DNA of 64,000 nt. It comes from Pseudactinotalea terrae (lineage in GTDB: Bacteria > Actinomycetota > Actinomycetes > Actinomycetales > Beutenbergiaceae). A program made the translations under genes and the position numbers. The notes under the pieces were generated by a model. The model did not search any database. It was not told the origin of the DNA and saw nothing but the letters and a program-made list of their open reading frames with translations. Shown piece after piece: positions 8,247 to 17,015 of this stretch (position 1 is its first letter; each line of letters begins with the position of its first letter). Location of the stretch: the NCBI RefSeq assembly GCF_009733845.1, contig NZ_WNXZ01000001.1:744001-808000 (forward strand), read 5' to 3'.

Positions 8247-10565
8247 ATGGCGTCGACCACTCAGGACGTCGCCACCCCCACCGGGTGGCGTGACCGGCAC
8301 CGCTCCCCCGCTGACCGTGCGGCGTCACTCGTCGCGGAGATGACGCTCGAGGAGAAGCTCTCCCAGCTGGTCGGCCTCTGGGTGAACTCCAGCGCCGAGG
8401 GCGACGTCGCACCGCAGCAGTCCGAGATGACCGGCGAGATCAACTGGGACACCGCGATCCGCGACGGCCTCGGCCAGCTCACCAGGCCCTTCGGCACCAG
8501 CCCCGTGGCGCCCGAGGTCGGGGCACGCGCGCTCGCCGCGGCCCAGCGCCAGATCATGGCCGCCAACCGGTTCGGCATCCCCGCACTCGTGCACGAGGAG
8601 TGCCTCGCAGGCTTCGCCGCGTGGCAGGCCACCTGCTATCCGGTGCCGCCCTCGTGGGGCGCCACCTTCGACCCGGAGCTGGTCGAGCAGATGGCAGCCC
8701 AGATCGGCACCACCATGCGCGCCGCGGGCATCCATCAGGGGCTCGCGCCGGTGCTCGACGTCACCCGCGACTACCGGTGGGGCCGCGTCGAGGAGACGAT
8801 CGGTGAGGACCCCTACCTCGTCGGTGTGATCGGCAGCGCGTACGTCACCGGGCTTCAGAGCGCCGGGATCATCGCCACCCTCAAGCACTTCGCCGGCTAC
8901 TCGGCCTCCCGCGCCGGCCGGAACCTGGCGCCCGTCAGCATGGGCCCGCGCGAGCTCGCCGACGTCATCCTCCCGCCGTTCGAGCAAGCCGTCCGTGAGG
9001 CGAAGGTCCGCTCCGTCATGCACTCCTACTCGGAGATCGACGGCGTTCCGGCAGCGGCCAACGAAGCCCTTCTCACCGGGCTCCTTCGCGACGACTGGGG
9101 CTTCGACGGCGTGGTCGTGGCGGACTACTTCGGTGTGCGGTTCCTCGAGACCCAGCACCGCGTCGGTGCCACCGCCGGCGAGGCGGCCGGGCTCGCCCTC
9201 CGGGCGGGCGTCGACGTCGAGCTCCCCACCGGCGACGCCTACGTGGGGCCGTTGCTCGCAGAGGTACGCGAAGGCAGGGTCTCCGAGCACCTCGTCGATC
9301 GCGCGGTGCTGCGCGTCCTCACCCAGAAGGCCGAGCTGGGACTTCTCGACGGCGACTGGTCGCCGGACCCCGAGGGGCCCGTCGTGCTGGACGACGCCGC
9401 CGGCACCGACCTCGCGCTGCGGCTCGCACGCGAGGCCGTCGTGCTCGTCGAGAACCGTGACGGTGTGCTCCCGCTGGCCGCGGGCGGTTCGGTCGCGCTC
9501 GTGGGCCCGCTCGCCGACGACCCTTACTCGATGCTGGGCTGCTACTCGTTCCCCGCCCACGTCGGCGTGAGGTTCGGGGCGGAGATCGGCGTCGAGATCC
9601 CGACGGTGCGCGAGGCGTTGGCGGCCCGTACCGAGGTGCGGTACGCGCGCGGATGTGACGTGACCGACCCGGACACCTCCGGGTTCGCCGAGGCGGTCGC
9701 CGCCGCCCAGGAGGCCGACGTCGCCGTCGTCGCGGTCGGCGATCGCGCCGGGCTCTTCGGCCGCGGCACCTCCGGGGAGGGCTGTGACGCGACCGACCTC
9801 CAGCTGCCCGGCGTGCAGGCGGAGCTGATCGAGGCACTCGTGGCAACAGGGACACCTGTCGTCGTCGTGCTGCTCACCGGGCGGCCCTACGCGCTCGGCG
9901 GCCTGCTCGACGGTGTTGCCGGCATCCTGCAGGCCTTCTTCCCGGGCCAGCAGGGCGGTCAGGCGATCGCCGAGATCCTCACCGGCGAGATCGCGCCGTC
10001 GGGCCGGCTGCCGCTCTCCCTGCCGCGCGAGGCCGGGGCGCAGCCCTCGACGTACCTCAACCCGCCGCTGGGCCGTCGTTCTGCCGTGAGCAACGTGGAC
10101 CCCACCCCGGCGTACCCGTTCGGCCACGGGCTGGGCTACAGCACGTTCGAGTGGACCGACCCCGGTATCACGCACGGCAGCACCGACTGGCCCGTCGACG
10201 GCGAGGTCGAGATCGGTGTGACGATCAGGAACACGGGCGACCGGAGCGCCGCTGAGGTGGTGCAGCTGTACCTGCACGACAAGGCAGCGCAGGTCACCCG
10301 CCCCGAGGTACGCCTGATCGGGTTCGCTCGGGCCGAGCTGGAGCCGGGAGCATCGGCCCGGGTCACGTTCGAGATTCCTGCCGATGTCACCGGCTTCACC
10401 GGGCTCCGTGGTGAGCGCATCGTCGAACCGGGCGATGTCGAGCTGCGGCTGTCCCGATCCAGCGCCGATGTGGTTGCGACCGTCCCGCTGCGCCTCGTCG
10501 GTGACGAGCGCACGCTCGGCCGCGACCGTCGGCTGACCACGACCGCACGCGTGGAGGGCACATGA
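8247..10565 (+). CDS. Glycoside hydrolase family 3 beta-glycosidase
   Basis: About 772 residues. ATG 8247 is preceded by AAGGAG at 8237-8242. GH3 barrel: AAGIHQGLAPVLDVTRDYRWGRVEETIGEDP, LKHFAGYSAS with the conserved Lys-His near residue 213, and GFDGVVVADYFGV with the expected nucleophile Asp near 293. The (alpha/beta)6 sandwich domain follows, with DVAVVAVGDRAGLFGRGTSGEG. The C-terminal fibronectin-III-like domain is seen at VEIGVTIRNTGDRSAAEVVQLYL. No signal peptide, so it probably works inside the cell on imported oligosaccharides. Beta-glucosidase and beta-xylosidase are both possible. First gene of the operon; its TGA overlaps the next ATG. Confidence 0.93.
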   Translation: MASTTQDVATPTGWRDRHRSPADRAASLVAEMTLEEKLSQLVGLWVNSSAEGDVAPQQSEMTGEINWDTAIRDGLGQLTRPFGTSPVAPEVGARALAAAQRQIMAANRFGIPALVHEECLAGFAAWQATCYPVPPSWGATFDPELVEQMAAQIGTTMRAAGIHQGLAPVLDVTRDYRWGRVEETIGEDPYLVGVIGSAYVTGLQSAGIIATLKHFAGYSASRAGRNLAPVSMGPRELADVILPPFEQAVREAKVRSVMHSYSEIDGVPAAANEALLTGLLRDDWGFDGVVVADYFGVRFLETQHRVGATAGEAAGLALRAGVDVELPTGDAYVGPLLAEVREGRVSEHLVDRAVLRVLTQKAELGLLDGDWSPDPEGPVVLDDAAGTDLALRLAREAVVLVENRDGVLPLAAGGSVALVGPLADDPYSMLGCYSFPAHVGVRFGAEIGVEIPTVREALAARTEVRYARGCDVTDPDTSGFAEAVAAAQEADVAVVAVGDRAGLFGRGTSGEGCDATDLQLPGVQAELIEALVATGTPVVVVLLTGRPYALGGLLDGVAGILQAFFPGQQGGQAIAEILTGEIAPSGRLPLSLPREAGAQPSTYLNPPLGRRSAVSNVDPTPAYPFGHGLGYSTFEWTDPGITHGSTDWPVDGEVEIGVTIRNTGDRSAAEVVQLYLHDKAAQVTRPEVRLIGFARAELEPGASARVTFEIPADVTGFTGLRGERIVEPGDVELRLSRSSADVVATVPLRLVGDERTLGRDRRLTTTARVEGT

Positions 10566-11569
10566 GCACCGATGTCACGATCAACTCGGCCGACCGCAGC
10601 TCGACTGCGGTCGAGACGGTGGCGCCGCCGATCAAGTCACGTCGTCGGAACAAGCGCGGCGGCTACCACCAGACCTGGCGCGAGGCGATCAGGAAGGACT
10701 GGCGCCTCTACACGTTCCTGATCCTGCCGCTCGTGTTCCTGGCGATCTTCCGGTACCTACCGATGGCAGGCAACATCATCGCCTTCCGCCGGTTCCGGCC
10801 GGGCGGGTCGCTGTTCGGTGACTACTGGGTCGGCTTCTACTACTTCGAGATGTTCTGGAACGACCCCACGTTCTGGCGGGTCTTCACGAACACGATCATC
10901 ATCGGGGCGCTCAGCCTCGCCATCGTGTTCCCCCTCCCGATCATCCTCGCGCTGCTGCTGAACGAGGTGCGGGTACGTAGGTTCAAGCGTGTCGTCCAGA
11001 CCATCACCTACCTGCCGCACTTCATGTCGATCGTCATCGTCGCAGGCATCGTCTTCCAGCTGACCTCGCTCGACGGAACGATCAACCAGATCATCAGAGC
11101 CGTCGGCGCCGATCCGATCTCGTTCATGCAGGATCCCAGCTGGTTCAGACCGATCTACATCGGGTCGGAGATCTGGCAGACCGTCGGCTGGGGCACGATC
11201 CTGTACCTCGCGGCCCTCACCACGATCGACGACCAACTCTACGAGGCCGCCCGCATCGATGGTGCCAACCGATGGCAGCAGACCTGGCACGTCACGATCC
11301 CCGGCATCACGCCCACCATGGTGGTGCTGCTGATCCTCAACATCGGGTCGTTCCTGGCCGTCGGCTTCGAGAAGATCCTGCTGCTGTACAACCCGCTGCT
11401 GTACCCGACAGCCGACGTCATCTCGACATACCTGTACCGCGTCGGTATCGCCTCGGGCAGCTATTCGTACTCGACCGCCATCGGACTGTTCGAGGCGATC
11501 ATCGGGCTCACGCTCGTCCTGTCCGCCAACGCGATCTCGCGCCGACTCGTGGGGAGCTCACTGTGGTGA
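10562..11569 (+). CDS. ABC sugar transporter permease, LplB type
   Basis: 335 residues, ATG overlapping the GH3 stop (ATGA). A basic N-terminal tail of ~45 residues (SRRRNKRGGYHQTWREAIRKDW) precedes six predicted membrane segments. The family signature FRYLPMAGNIIAFRRFRPGG and the EAA loop EAARIDGANRWQQTWHVTIPGI, which contacts the ATPase, are clear. LplB/YtcO-type permeases take up complex oligosaccharides in Firmicutes and Actinobacteria. It would pair with the next gene. No ATP-binding subunit is encoded in this locus. Confidence 0.93.
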   Translation: MSTDVTINSADRSSTAVETVAPPIKSRRRNKRGGYHQTWREAIRKDWRLYTFLILPLVFLAIFRYLPMAGNIIAFRRFRPGGSLFGDYWVGFYYFEMFWNDPTFWRVFTNTIIIGALSLAIVFPLPIILALLLNEVRVRRFKRVVQTITYLPHFMSIVIVAGIVFQLTSLDGTINQIIRAVGADPISFMQDPSWFRPIYIGSEIWQTVGWGTILYLAALTTIDDQLYEAARIDGANRWQQTWHVTIPGITPTMVVLLILNIGSFLAVGFEKILLLYNPLLYPTADVISTYLYRVGIASGSYSYSTAIGLFEAIIGLTLVLSANAISRRLVGSSLW

Positions 11570-12489
11570 CGATAGACCCGACCAAGGATGCCCCCGATCT
11601 CGCCGACATCCGTCCCTCGACACGGACGGTCAAGGAGACGACCGGTTACAGGATCTTCAAGTACGCGAACTACTTCACGCTGCTGATGATCTCGGCCATC
11701 ACGCTCTATCCGTTCATCAACCTCGTCGCGAAGGCGTTCTCCGCCGAGGGCTACATCGCCGCCGGGCAGGTGAACCTGATCCCGCGTGGGTTCAACACCA
11801 CCACCTTCGCGGCGGTGATGAGCGACAGCATGTTCTGGATCAACTACCGCAACACCGTGGTCTACACGGTCGTGGCCACCGCGATCGCGATGGTCCTGAC
11901 GACGACGTTCGCCTACGCGCTGGCCAAGAAGCACCTCAAGGGTCGGTCGATCTTCGTCGGCATCGCCGTGTTCACCATGTTCTTCAGCGGTGGGCTCATC
12001 CCGAACTACCTGCTGATCAACTCGATCGGCTTCAAGAACACCATCTGGGCGATCGTCATCCCGAACGCGATCAGCGTCTTCAACCTGCTGATCATGAAGT
12101 CCTTCTTCGAGAACTTCCCGACCGAGCTCGAAGAAGCAGCAGCGATCGACGGGCTGTCCACCTACGGCATCTTCGGCCGGATCGTGCTGCCGCTGAGCAA
12201 GGCCGTGCTGGCCACGATGATCCTGTTCTACGCCGTCTCGTTCTGGAACTCCTGGTTCCAGGCGTTCCTCTACATGGACAGGTCCGAGCTCTACCCGGTG
12301 ACGATCTACCTGCGCAATCTGCTCGCGGCAGCGACCTCGATGGAGGACATGGGCTCGGACAACGTGCAGATCGCCTCCAACGTGCAGTCGGTGACGATGG
12401 TTCTCACCGTGCTGCCGATCGTCTGCGTCTACCCCTTCATCCAGCGCTTCTTCGTTTCAGGAGTGATGCTCGGCTCCGTCAAGGGCTGA
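11566..12489 (+). CDS. ABC sugar transporter permease, YtcP/AraQ type
   Basis: About 307 residues from GTG 11566, whose GTGA overlaps the stop of the first permease; GTG 11563 is an alternative, with GGGGAG at 11551-11556 serving either. Six membrane segments are expected, starting YFTLLMISAITLYPFINLVAKAFS. The EAA loop is EEAAAIDGLSTYGIFGRIVLPLSKAVLATM, and the typical ...FFSGGLIPNYLLI segment is present. Ends with a short hydrophilic tail (FVSGVMLGSVKG) seen in this family. Forms the transmembrane channel with the preceding permease. Confidence 0.93.
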   Translation: MTIDPTKDAPDLADIRPSTRTVKETTGYRIFKYANYFTLLMISAITLYPFINLVAKAFSAEGYIAAGQVNLIPRGFNTTTFAAVMSDSMFWINYRNTVVYTVVATAIAMVLTTTFAYALAKKHLKGRSIFVGIAVFTMFFSGGLIPNYLLINSIGFKNTIWAIVIPNAISVFNLLIMKSFFENFPTELEEAAAIDGLSTYGIFGRIVLPLSKAVLATMILFYAVSFWNSWFQAFLYMDRSELYPVTIYLRNLLAAATSMEDMGSDNVQIASNVQSVTMVLTVLPIVCVYPFIQRFFVSGVMLGSVKG

Positions 12490-12544
12490 GATCGCCGCTC
12501 CACCTCCCTTTTCCCGCCCCAGCAACGACGCAAGGAGAAACTTC

Positions 12545-14227
12545 ATGAGCGAGACCCGTACCCCCCTGAGCCGCCGCAGCGTGCTGCGCGGTGCCCTGTT
12601 CACCGCGGCAGCTGTTCCGTTCGGCATCGGCCTCGCGGCCTGTGATACCGGCGACGTCGGGGGCGAAGGGGGCGGGGGTGACGATGCAGGCGGTTCCGAC
12701 CTCAGCGACAAGATGGTCGGTGCGATGGAGGACTACGACGTCGGGACGACGTTCGTGGCTACCGAGGCGCTCGCCTTCAACGTGCTCTACCGCGACCACC
12801 CGAACTACCCGCTGAAGGACGACTGGTCCTTCCTCACCCACATCAGCGAGGACAACAACGTCTCGTTCGACTTCACATCGGTTCCGCTGTCCGATTTCGA
12901 GGACCGCAGAAGCCTGCTGATCGCCGCCGGTGACGCCCCCACCGTCATCACACAGGCGTACGCGGGCACTCTCGACCAGTTCGTTCCCAGCGGTGCGCTC
13001 CTCCCCGTCTCGAAGTACATCGACCACCTGCCCAACTACCGGGCGAAGGTCGAGGCGTGGGGACTCCAGGCCGACCTCGACCGCACACGTCAGATCGATG
13101 GTGAGTACTACGTGCTCCCGGGCCTGCTCGAGTCAGCGAAGCCCGGCTACTCCTTCGCCATTCGCGACGATCTGTGGCAGGCCGCAGGCTTGACCGACCC
13201 CGCTACCTTCGAGGAGTTCCGCGAGCAGATGCGCGAGGTCAAGGCCAAGAACCCTGACCTCGAGTACGTCTTGTCGGACCGCTGGAACTCCGGTGGTCCG
13301 ATGGAGGCGACCCTCAGCGCGTGCGCACCCAACTTCGGCGTGCGCGCTGGATGGGGCTTCGGCGACGGCACCGTCTGGAACGGGAGCGCCTACGAGTTCA
13401 CCGGCGCGATGGATGGCTACCGCCAGCTGGTGGCGTTCTTCGCGAGTCTCGTCGAAGAGGGTCTGATGGACCCGGAGTCGATCACGCAGGACGATGACGC
13501 CGCCATCCAGAAGCTCACCAACGGGCGCACCGCCGTCATCGGGTCGAACGACCAGGAGATCCTCACCTATCGCACCAATCTCGCTGACGCCGGAAACGCC
13601 GACGCTGTCCTGCGTCAGATCGTCGTCCCTGCGGGTCCCGCCGGTGACATCATCGACACGTCACGATTCGAGTCGGGGGTCGCGCTCTCCTCGAGCGCGT
13701 TGGAGCAGGACAACTTTGTCGCGCTGCTGCAGTTCATCGACTGGCTGTACTACTCCGACCAGGGGCTGGAGTTCGCGAAGTGGGGCGTCGAAGGCGAGAC
13801 CTTCACCAGGACTGCGGATGGCAAGCGTGAGTTGATGCCGGACATCGACATCAACGGGCTCAACCCCGGGGCGCCGAAGATGCTGAACGCCGACTTCGGC
13901 TACCACAACGGTGTCTTCATGCCCGCGCACGGCTCCACGCAGGACCTGGTCAGCTCGATGCTGCGCGAGGAGGTCGTGGACTTCCTCGCCAAGATGAACG
14001 AGAAGGAACAGCTCGATCTCGGCCCGGGCTTCCTCCTGAACGAGCTCGACGCCGAACAGGTGGCGCTCAAGCAGACTGCGCTCAAGGACGCCAGCTATCA
14101 GGCAACCGCTGCGTTCATCCTCGGTCAGCGCTCGCTCGACGACTGGGATGCCTATGTCGGTGAGCTCGAGGCGGCAGACATGCCCGGCTACCTCGAGATC
14201 ATCAACGGCTCGCTGCGCGAGAGCTGA
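12545..14227 (+). CDS. Extracellular sugar-binding lipoprotein (Tat type) of the ABC transporter
   Basis: 560 residues, ATG 12545 with AAGGAG at 12532-12537. The N-terminus has a twin-arginine signal (LSRRSVLRG) and a lipobox ending LAAC with Cys33, followed by a Gly/Asp-rich linker (GGEGGGGDDAGGSD). It is therefore expected to be exported folded and lipid-anchored on the outer face of the membrane. The body is like the large LplA/YtcQ family of solute-binding proteins that serve LplB/YtcP permeases (DNNVSFDFTSVPLSDFEDRRSLLIAAGDAPTVI, then GALLPVSKYIDHLPN). Binds the oligosaccharide delivered to the two permeases; the ligand is unknown. Confidence 0.92.
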   Translation: MSETRTPLSRRSVLRGALFTAAAVPFGIGLAACDTGDVGGEGGGGDDAGGSDLSDKMVGAMEDYDVGTTFVATEALAFNVLYRDHPNYPLKDDWSFLTHISEDNNVSFDFTSVPLSDFEDRRSLLIAAGDAPTVITQAYAGTLDQFVPSGALLPVSKYIDHLPNYRAKVEAWGLQADLDRTRQIDGEYYVLPGLLESAKPGYSFAIRDDLWQAAGLTDPATFEEFREQMREVKAKNPDLEYVLSDRWNSGGPMEATLSACAPNFGVRAGWGFGDGTVWNGSAYEFTGAMDGYRQLVAFFASLVEEGLMDPESITQDDDAAIQKLTNGRTAVIGSNDQEILTYRTNLADAGNADAVLRQIVVPAGPAGDIIDTSRFESGVALSSSALEQDNFVALLQFIDWLYYSDQGLEFAKWGVEGETFTRTADGKRELMPDIDINGLNPGAPKMLNADFGYHNGVFMPAHGSTQDLVSSMLREEVVDFLAKMNEKEQLDLGPGFLLNELDAEQVALKQTALKDASYQATAAFILGQRSLDDWDAYVGELEAADMPGYLEIINGSLRES

Positions 14228-14243
14228 CACACCCCGTGACACC

Positions 14244-14960
14244 ATGACGATCGTGACCGGAACCGACCCGCTCCCCGGCGAGCTCAGCCGGGGCCCGCTC
14301 GGCCGTGCCACCGTCTCGCTCCAGCGCTACGGCGCGATCAGCCTCGGCTTCACGATCGCCAGCCTGCCGGCGGTAGCAGCGACAGTCCTGCTACCGCCGA
14401 GCGGGCTCACGCTCGGCCTGATCGTGTTGCTGGGCGTCTCGGTCGCTGTGGCGCTGTCGGCATCGCTCGCAGCCTGGCGCGCTGAGCGCACGGTCGTGCA
14501 CCCCGCACCGTGGTCCGCGTTCTGGCGGGGGTGGCGCCGAAACGCCCTCGACGTCGTGCGGGCAGTGGCACCGGGCCTGCTGCTCGTGACGGTCATCGCG
14601 GTCACGGTCCTGAACGCGGACGGGGCCGGCATCGGTGGCGCCTATGCCGGAGTGCTGCTCGGGATCGCAGGTGTCACCACGCTGATCGGCGTCCGGGTCA
14701 CCGTGCTTGCGTCGGTGTTCTCGTTCCGCACACGCGACCTCTGGCGTCTCGCTGCCTACACGCTCTTCCGGGTACCCCGTGCCACGGTGGCGCTCCTGGC
14801 CATGGCGATCTGCGCAGTCGGTCTGGTGTGGCTGACCAACGAGGCGGTGCTGCTGGTGCTGGGCGGCGCCGCCGCTCGATTGTTGCTGCATCACGAGCAG
14901 CCCGTGATCGACCACGTCCGGCACCACTTCACCCACGAAGGGCAGGAAGCAGCACCGTGA
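14244..14960 (+). CDS. DUF624 / YesL-like membrane protein
   Basis: About 238 residues from ATG 14244, 16 bp after the binding-protein stop; no strong ribosome-binding site, so the start is uncertain. Four to six hydrophobic segments (ISLGFTIASLPAVAATVLL, LIVLLGVSVAVALSASLAAW, LDVVRAVAPGLLLVTVIAV, VALLAMAICAVGLVWL) with a W-x-A-FWRGWRRN loop between the second and third. YesL-type proteins sit beside LplB/YtcP-type sugar transporters in many Firmicutes and Actinobacteria and are of unknown function. The context suggests an accessory role in the uptake system. Confidence 0.72.
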   Translation: MTIVTGTDPLPGELSRGPLGRATVSLQRYGAISLGFTIASLPAVAATVLLPPSGLTLGLIVLLGVSVAVALSASLAAWRAERTVVHPAPWSAFWRGWRRNALDVVRAVAPGLLLVTVIAVTVLNADGAGIGGAYAGVLLGIAGVTTLIGVRVTVLASVFSFRTRDLWRLAAYTLFRVPRATVALLAMAICAVGLVWLTNEAVLLVLGGAAARLLLHHEQPVIDHVRHHFTHEGQEAAP

Positions 14961-16948
14961 CCACGCCGAGGATCCGCTACGGCGGCGACTACAACCCCGA
15001 GCAGTGGCCCCCGGAGGTGTGGGAAGAGGACTACGACGCCTTCGACCTCGCCGCGATCGACACACTGACGATCGGCGTCTTCGGCTGGTCGCACATCCAG
15101 CCGTCGGAGAACTCCTACGACTTCGCGACCCTCGACGCGATCGTGCAGCGGGCGGTCGACGGCGGACGATCGATCGTTCTTGCGACGCCCACGGGCGCGA
15201 TGCCGCCGTGGCTGTCTCATCGATACCCGGAGGTGAACCGGACCGACTTCGAGGGTCGCCGCCACGTGTACGGGCAACGTCACAACCACTGTCCCAGCTC
15301 GCCGGTCTACCAACGGCTCTCCACCGAGCTGGCCGATCGGATCGCCGAACGGTACTGCGGCACACCGGGGCTGGCCGCCTGGCACGTCGCCAACGAGTAC
15401 GGCGGCCCTGACGGCTCGTGCTACTGCGAGCGGTGTGCGGTCGGGTTCCGCGATTGGCTGCGGCATCGGTACGGCGACCTCGAGGGTCTCAACGAGGCCT
15501 GGAACACGATGTTCTGGTCGCACGTCTTCACCGACTGGGACCAGGTGGTCCCACCCAACGCCCTGAGCGAGCACTGGCGCGGCCCGAACCACACGGCGTT
15601 CCAGGGCATCACGCTCGACTACCGCCGCTTCATGTCGGACGCCCTGCTGGCCAACTTCGTCGCAGAGAAGGAACGCATCAGACGGCACGACCCCCTCACT
15701 CCCGTCACGACCAACTTCATGGGCCCGTTCCGCCCCATCGACTACCACCGGTGGGCACCGCACCTCGACCTTGCCAGCTGGGACAACTACCCGCCGGGAC
15801 AACGTCAGGAGGTGCGGATGGCCTTCAGCCACGACCTCATGCGTGGGTTGAAGGATGGCGCACCGTTCTGGGTCATGGAGCAGACCCCGACGATCACTGC
15901 CAGCCGGGATGTGAACCCGGTCAAGCGGCCTGGTGTGCTGGGACTCTGGTCGTGGCAGGCAGTCGCGCACGGCGCGGACGCGGTCCTCTACTTCCAGATG
16001 CGGCAGTCGCGGGGCGCCTGCGAGAAGTACCACGGCGCGGTGCTCGATCACGCCGGCCGCACCGATACCCGATCCTTCAAGGAGATCGCCGACCTCGGGC
16101 ACCAGCTACAGCAGCTGGGTGATGCCGTCCTCGGAGCTCGCACTCCTGCCCGTACCGCGGTGATCTTCGACTGGGACTCCTGGTGGGCGGCGGAGATGAC
16201 CGACGGCTTCAATCGCCACGTGAGCTATCTCGCCGTGGTGCTCGGCTACTACGGTGCCCTCTGGCGCGCCAACGCCGCCGTCGACGTGGTGCCGTGCACG
16301 GCCGACCTGAGCGCCTACGACGTGGTAGTCGCACCCGCTCTGCATGTCGTCAAGGGCGACATCACCGAGCGGCTGCGTGCCGTCGTCGAGCGCGGTGGAT
16401 CCGTGATCACCTCCTACTGGGCGGGTCGCGCAGACGAGAGCGCGCGGGCTTTCCTGATGGATGCCCCCGGACCGTTCGGGGACCTCTTCGGAGTCCGCGT
16501 CGAGGAGACCGACTCGGCTGCTCCCGGTGAGCACAACCCGGTGACGCTGAAGCTTGACGACACCTCGGTGACGACACCGGCGTCACTCGTCTTCGAGGTC
16601 CTCGTGCCGGAGGGCGCGGAGGTGGTCGGCACCTACGACGAGGACTTCTACGCCGGGCGGGCAGCCGTCACGCGGCACCGCACAGGTGAGGGCGAGGCCT
16701 GGTACGTGGGTACGGACCTGGCCGCCGACGGTCTGGACGCGGTGGTGCGAGCGGTGCTCGAGCGCCACGACCTCGTGGGTCCGCATGCCGACGACCCACA
16801 CCTCGAGGTGGTGGACCGCGTCAACGACTCGGGGTGCTACCGCTTCTTGCTGGACCACGATCGCAAGAGCGTCGAGATCCAGCGCCTCAGCACCGGCTCC
16901 GGCACCCCCACGACCCTCCTACGCACCTCGGCCGGGTTCCGCGCCTAG
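14957..16948 (+). CDS. Glycoside hydrolase family 42 beta-galactosidase
   Basis: About 663 residues from GTG 14957, whose GTGA overlaps the YesL-like stop. GH42 start RIRYGGDYNPEQWPPEVWEED. The acid/base Glu is at about 147 (AAWHVANEYGG) and the nucleophile Glu at about 308 (FWVMEQTP). A zinc site like that of Thermus A4 beta-galactosidase is visible: Cys112 plus the CYCERC cluster at 155-160. A trimerisation-type second domain follows (TAVIFDWDSWWAAEM..., VVVAPALHVVKGD, GGSVITSYWAGR), then a small C-terminal beta domain. No signal peptide: intracellular cleavage of beta-galactosides from imported oligosaccharides. Last gene of the operon. Confidence 0.94.
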   Translation: MTTPRIRYGGDYNPEQWPPEVWEEDYDAFDLAAIDTLTIGVFGWSHIQPSENSYDFATLDAIVQRAVDGGRSIVLATPTGAMPPWLSHRYPEVNRTDFEGRRHVYGQRHNHCPSSPVYQRLSTELADRIAERYCGTPGLAAWHVANEYGGPDGSCYCERCAVGFRDWLRHRYGDLEGLNEAWNTMFWSHVFTDWDQVVPPNALSEHWRGPNHTAFQGITLDYRRFMSDALLANFVAEKERIRRHDPLTPVTTNFMGPFRPIDYHRWAPHLDLASWDNYPPGQRQEVRMAFSHDLMRGLKDGAPFWVMEQTPTITASRDVNPVKRPGVLGLWSWQAVAHGADAVLYFQMRQSRGACEKYHGAVLDHAGRTDTRSFKEIADLGHQLQQLGDAVLGARTPARTAVIFDWDSWWAAEMTDGFNRHVSYLAVVLGYYGALWRANAAVDVVPCTADLSAYDVVVAPALHVVKGDITERLRAVVERGGSVITSYWAGRADESARAFLMDAPGPFGDLFGVRVEETDSAAPGEHNPVTLKLDDTSVTTPASLVFEVLVPEGAEVVGTYDEDFYAGRAAVTRHRTGEGEAWYVGTDLAADGLDAVVRAVLERHDLVGPHADDPHLEVVDRVNDSGCYRFLLDHDRKSVEIQRLSTGSGTPTTLLRTSAGFRA

Positions 16949-16949
16949 G

Positions 16950-16966
16950 CCGCGCGCACCGCGCGG
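16950..16966. terminator. Short GC hairpin between convergent genes
   Basis: CCGCGCG (16950-16956), loop CAC, CGCGCGG (16960-16966), starting two bases after the beta-galactosidase stop. No U tract; possible terminator for the operon and for the converging priA. Confidence 0.4.
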
Positions 16967-17015
16967 GACGCTGTGAGCGCTCGGCGTGTGGGACCGGCCC
17001 GGGAAGCGTGTGGCG

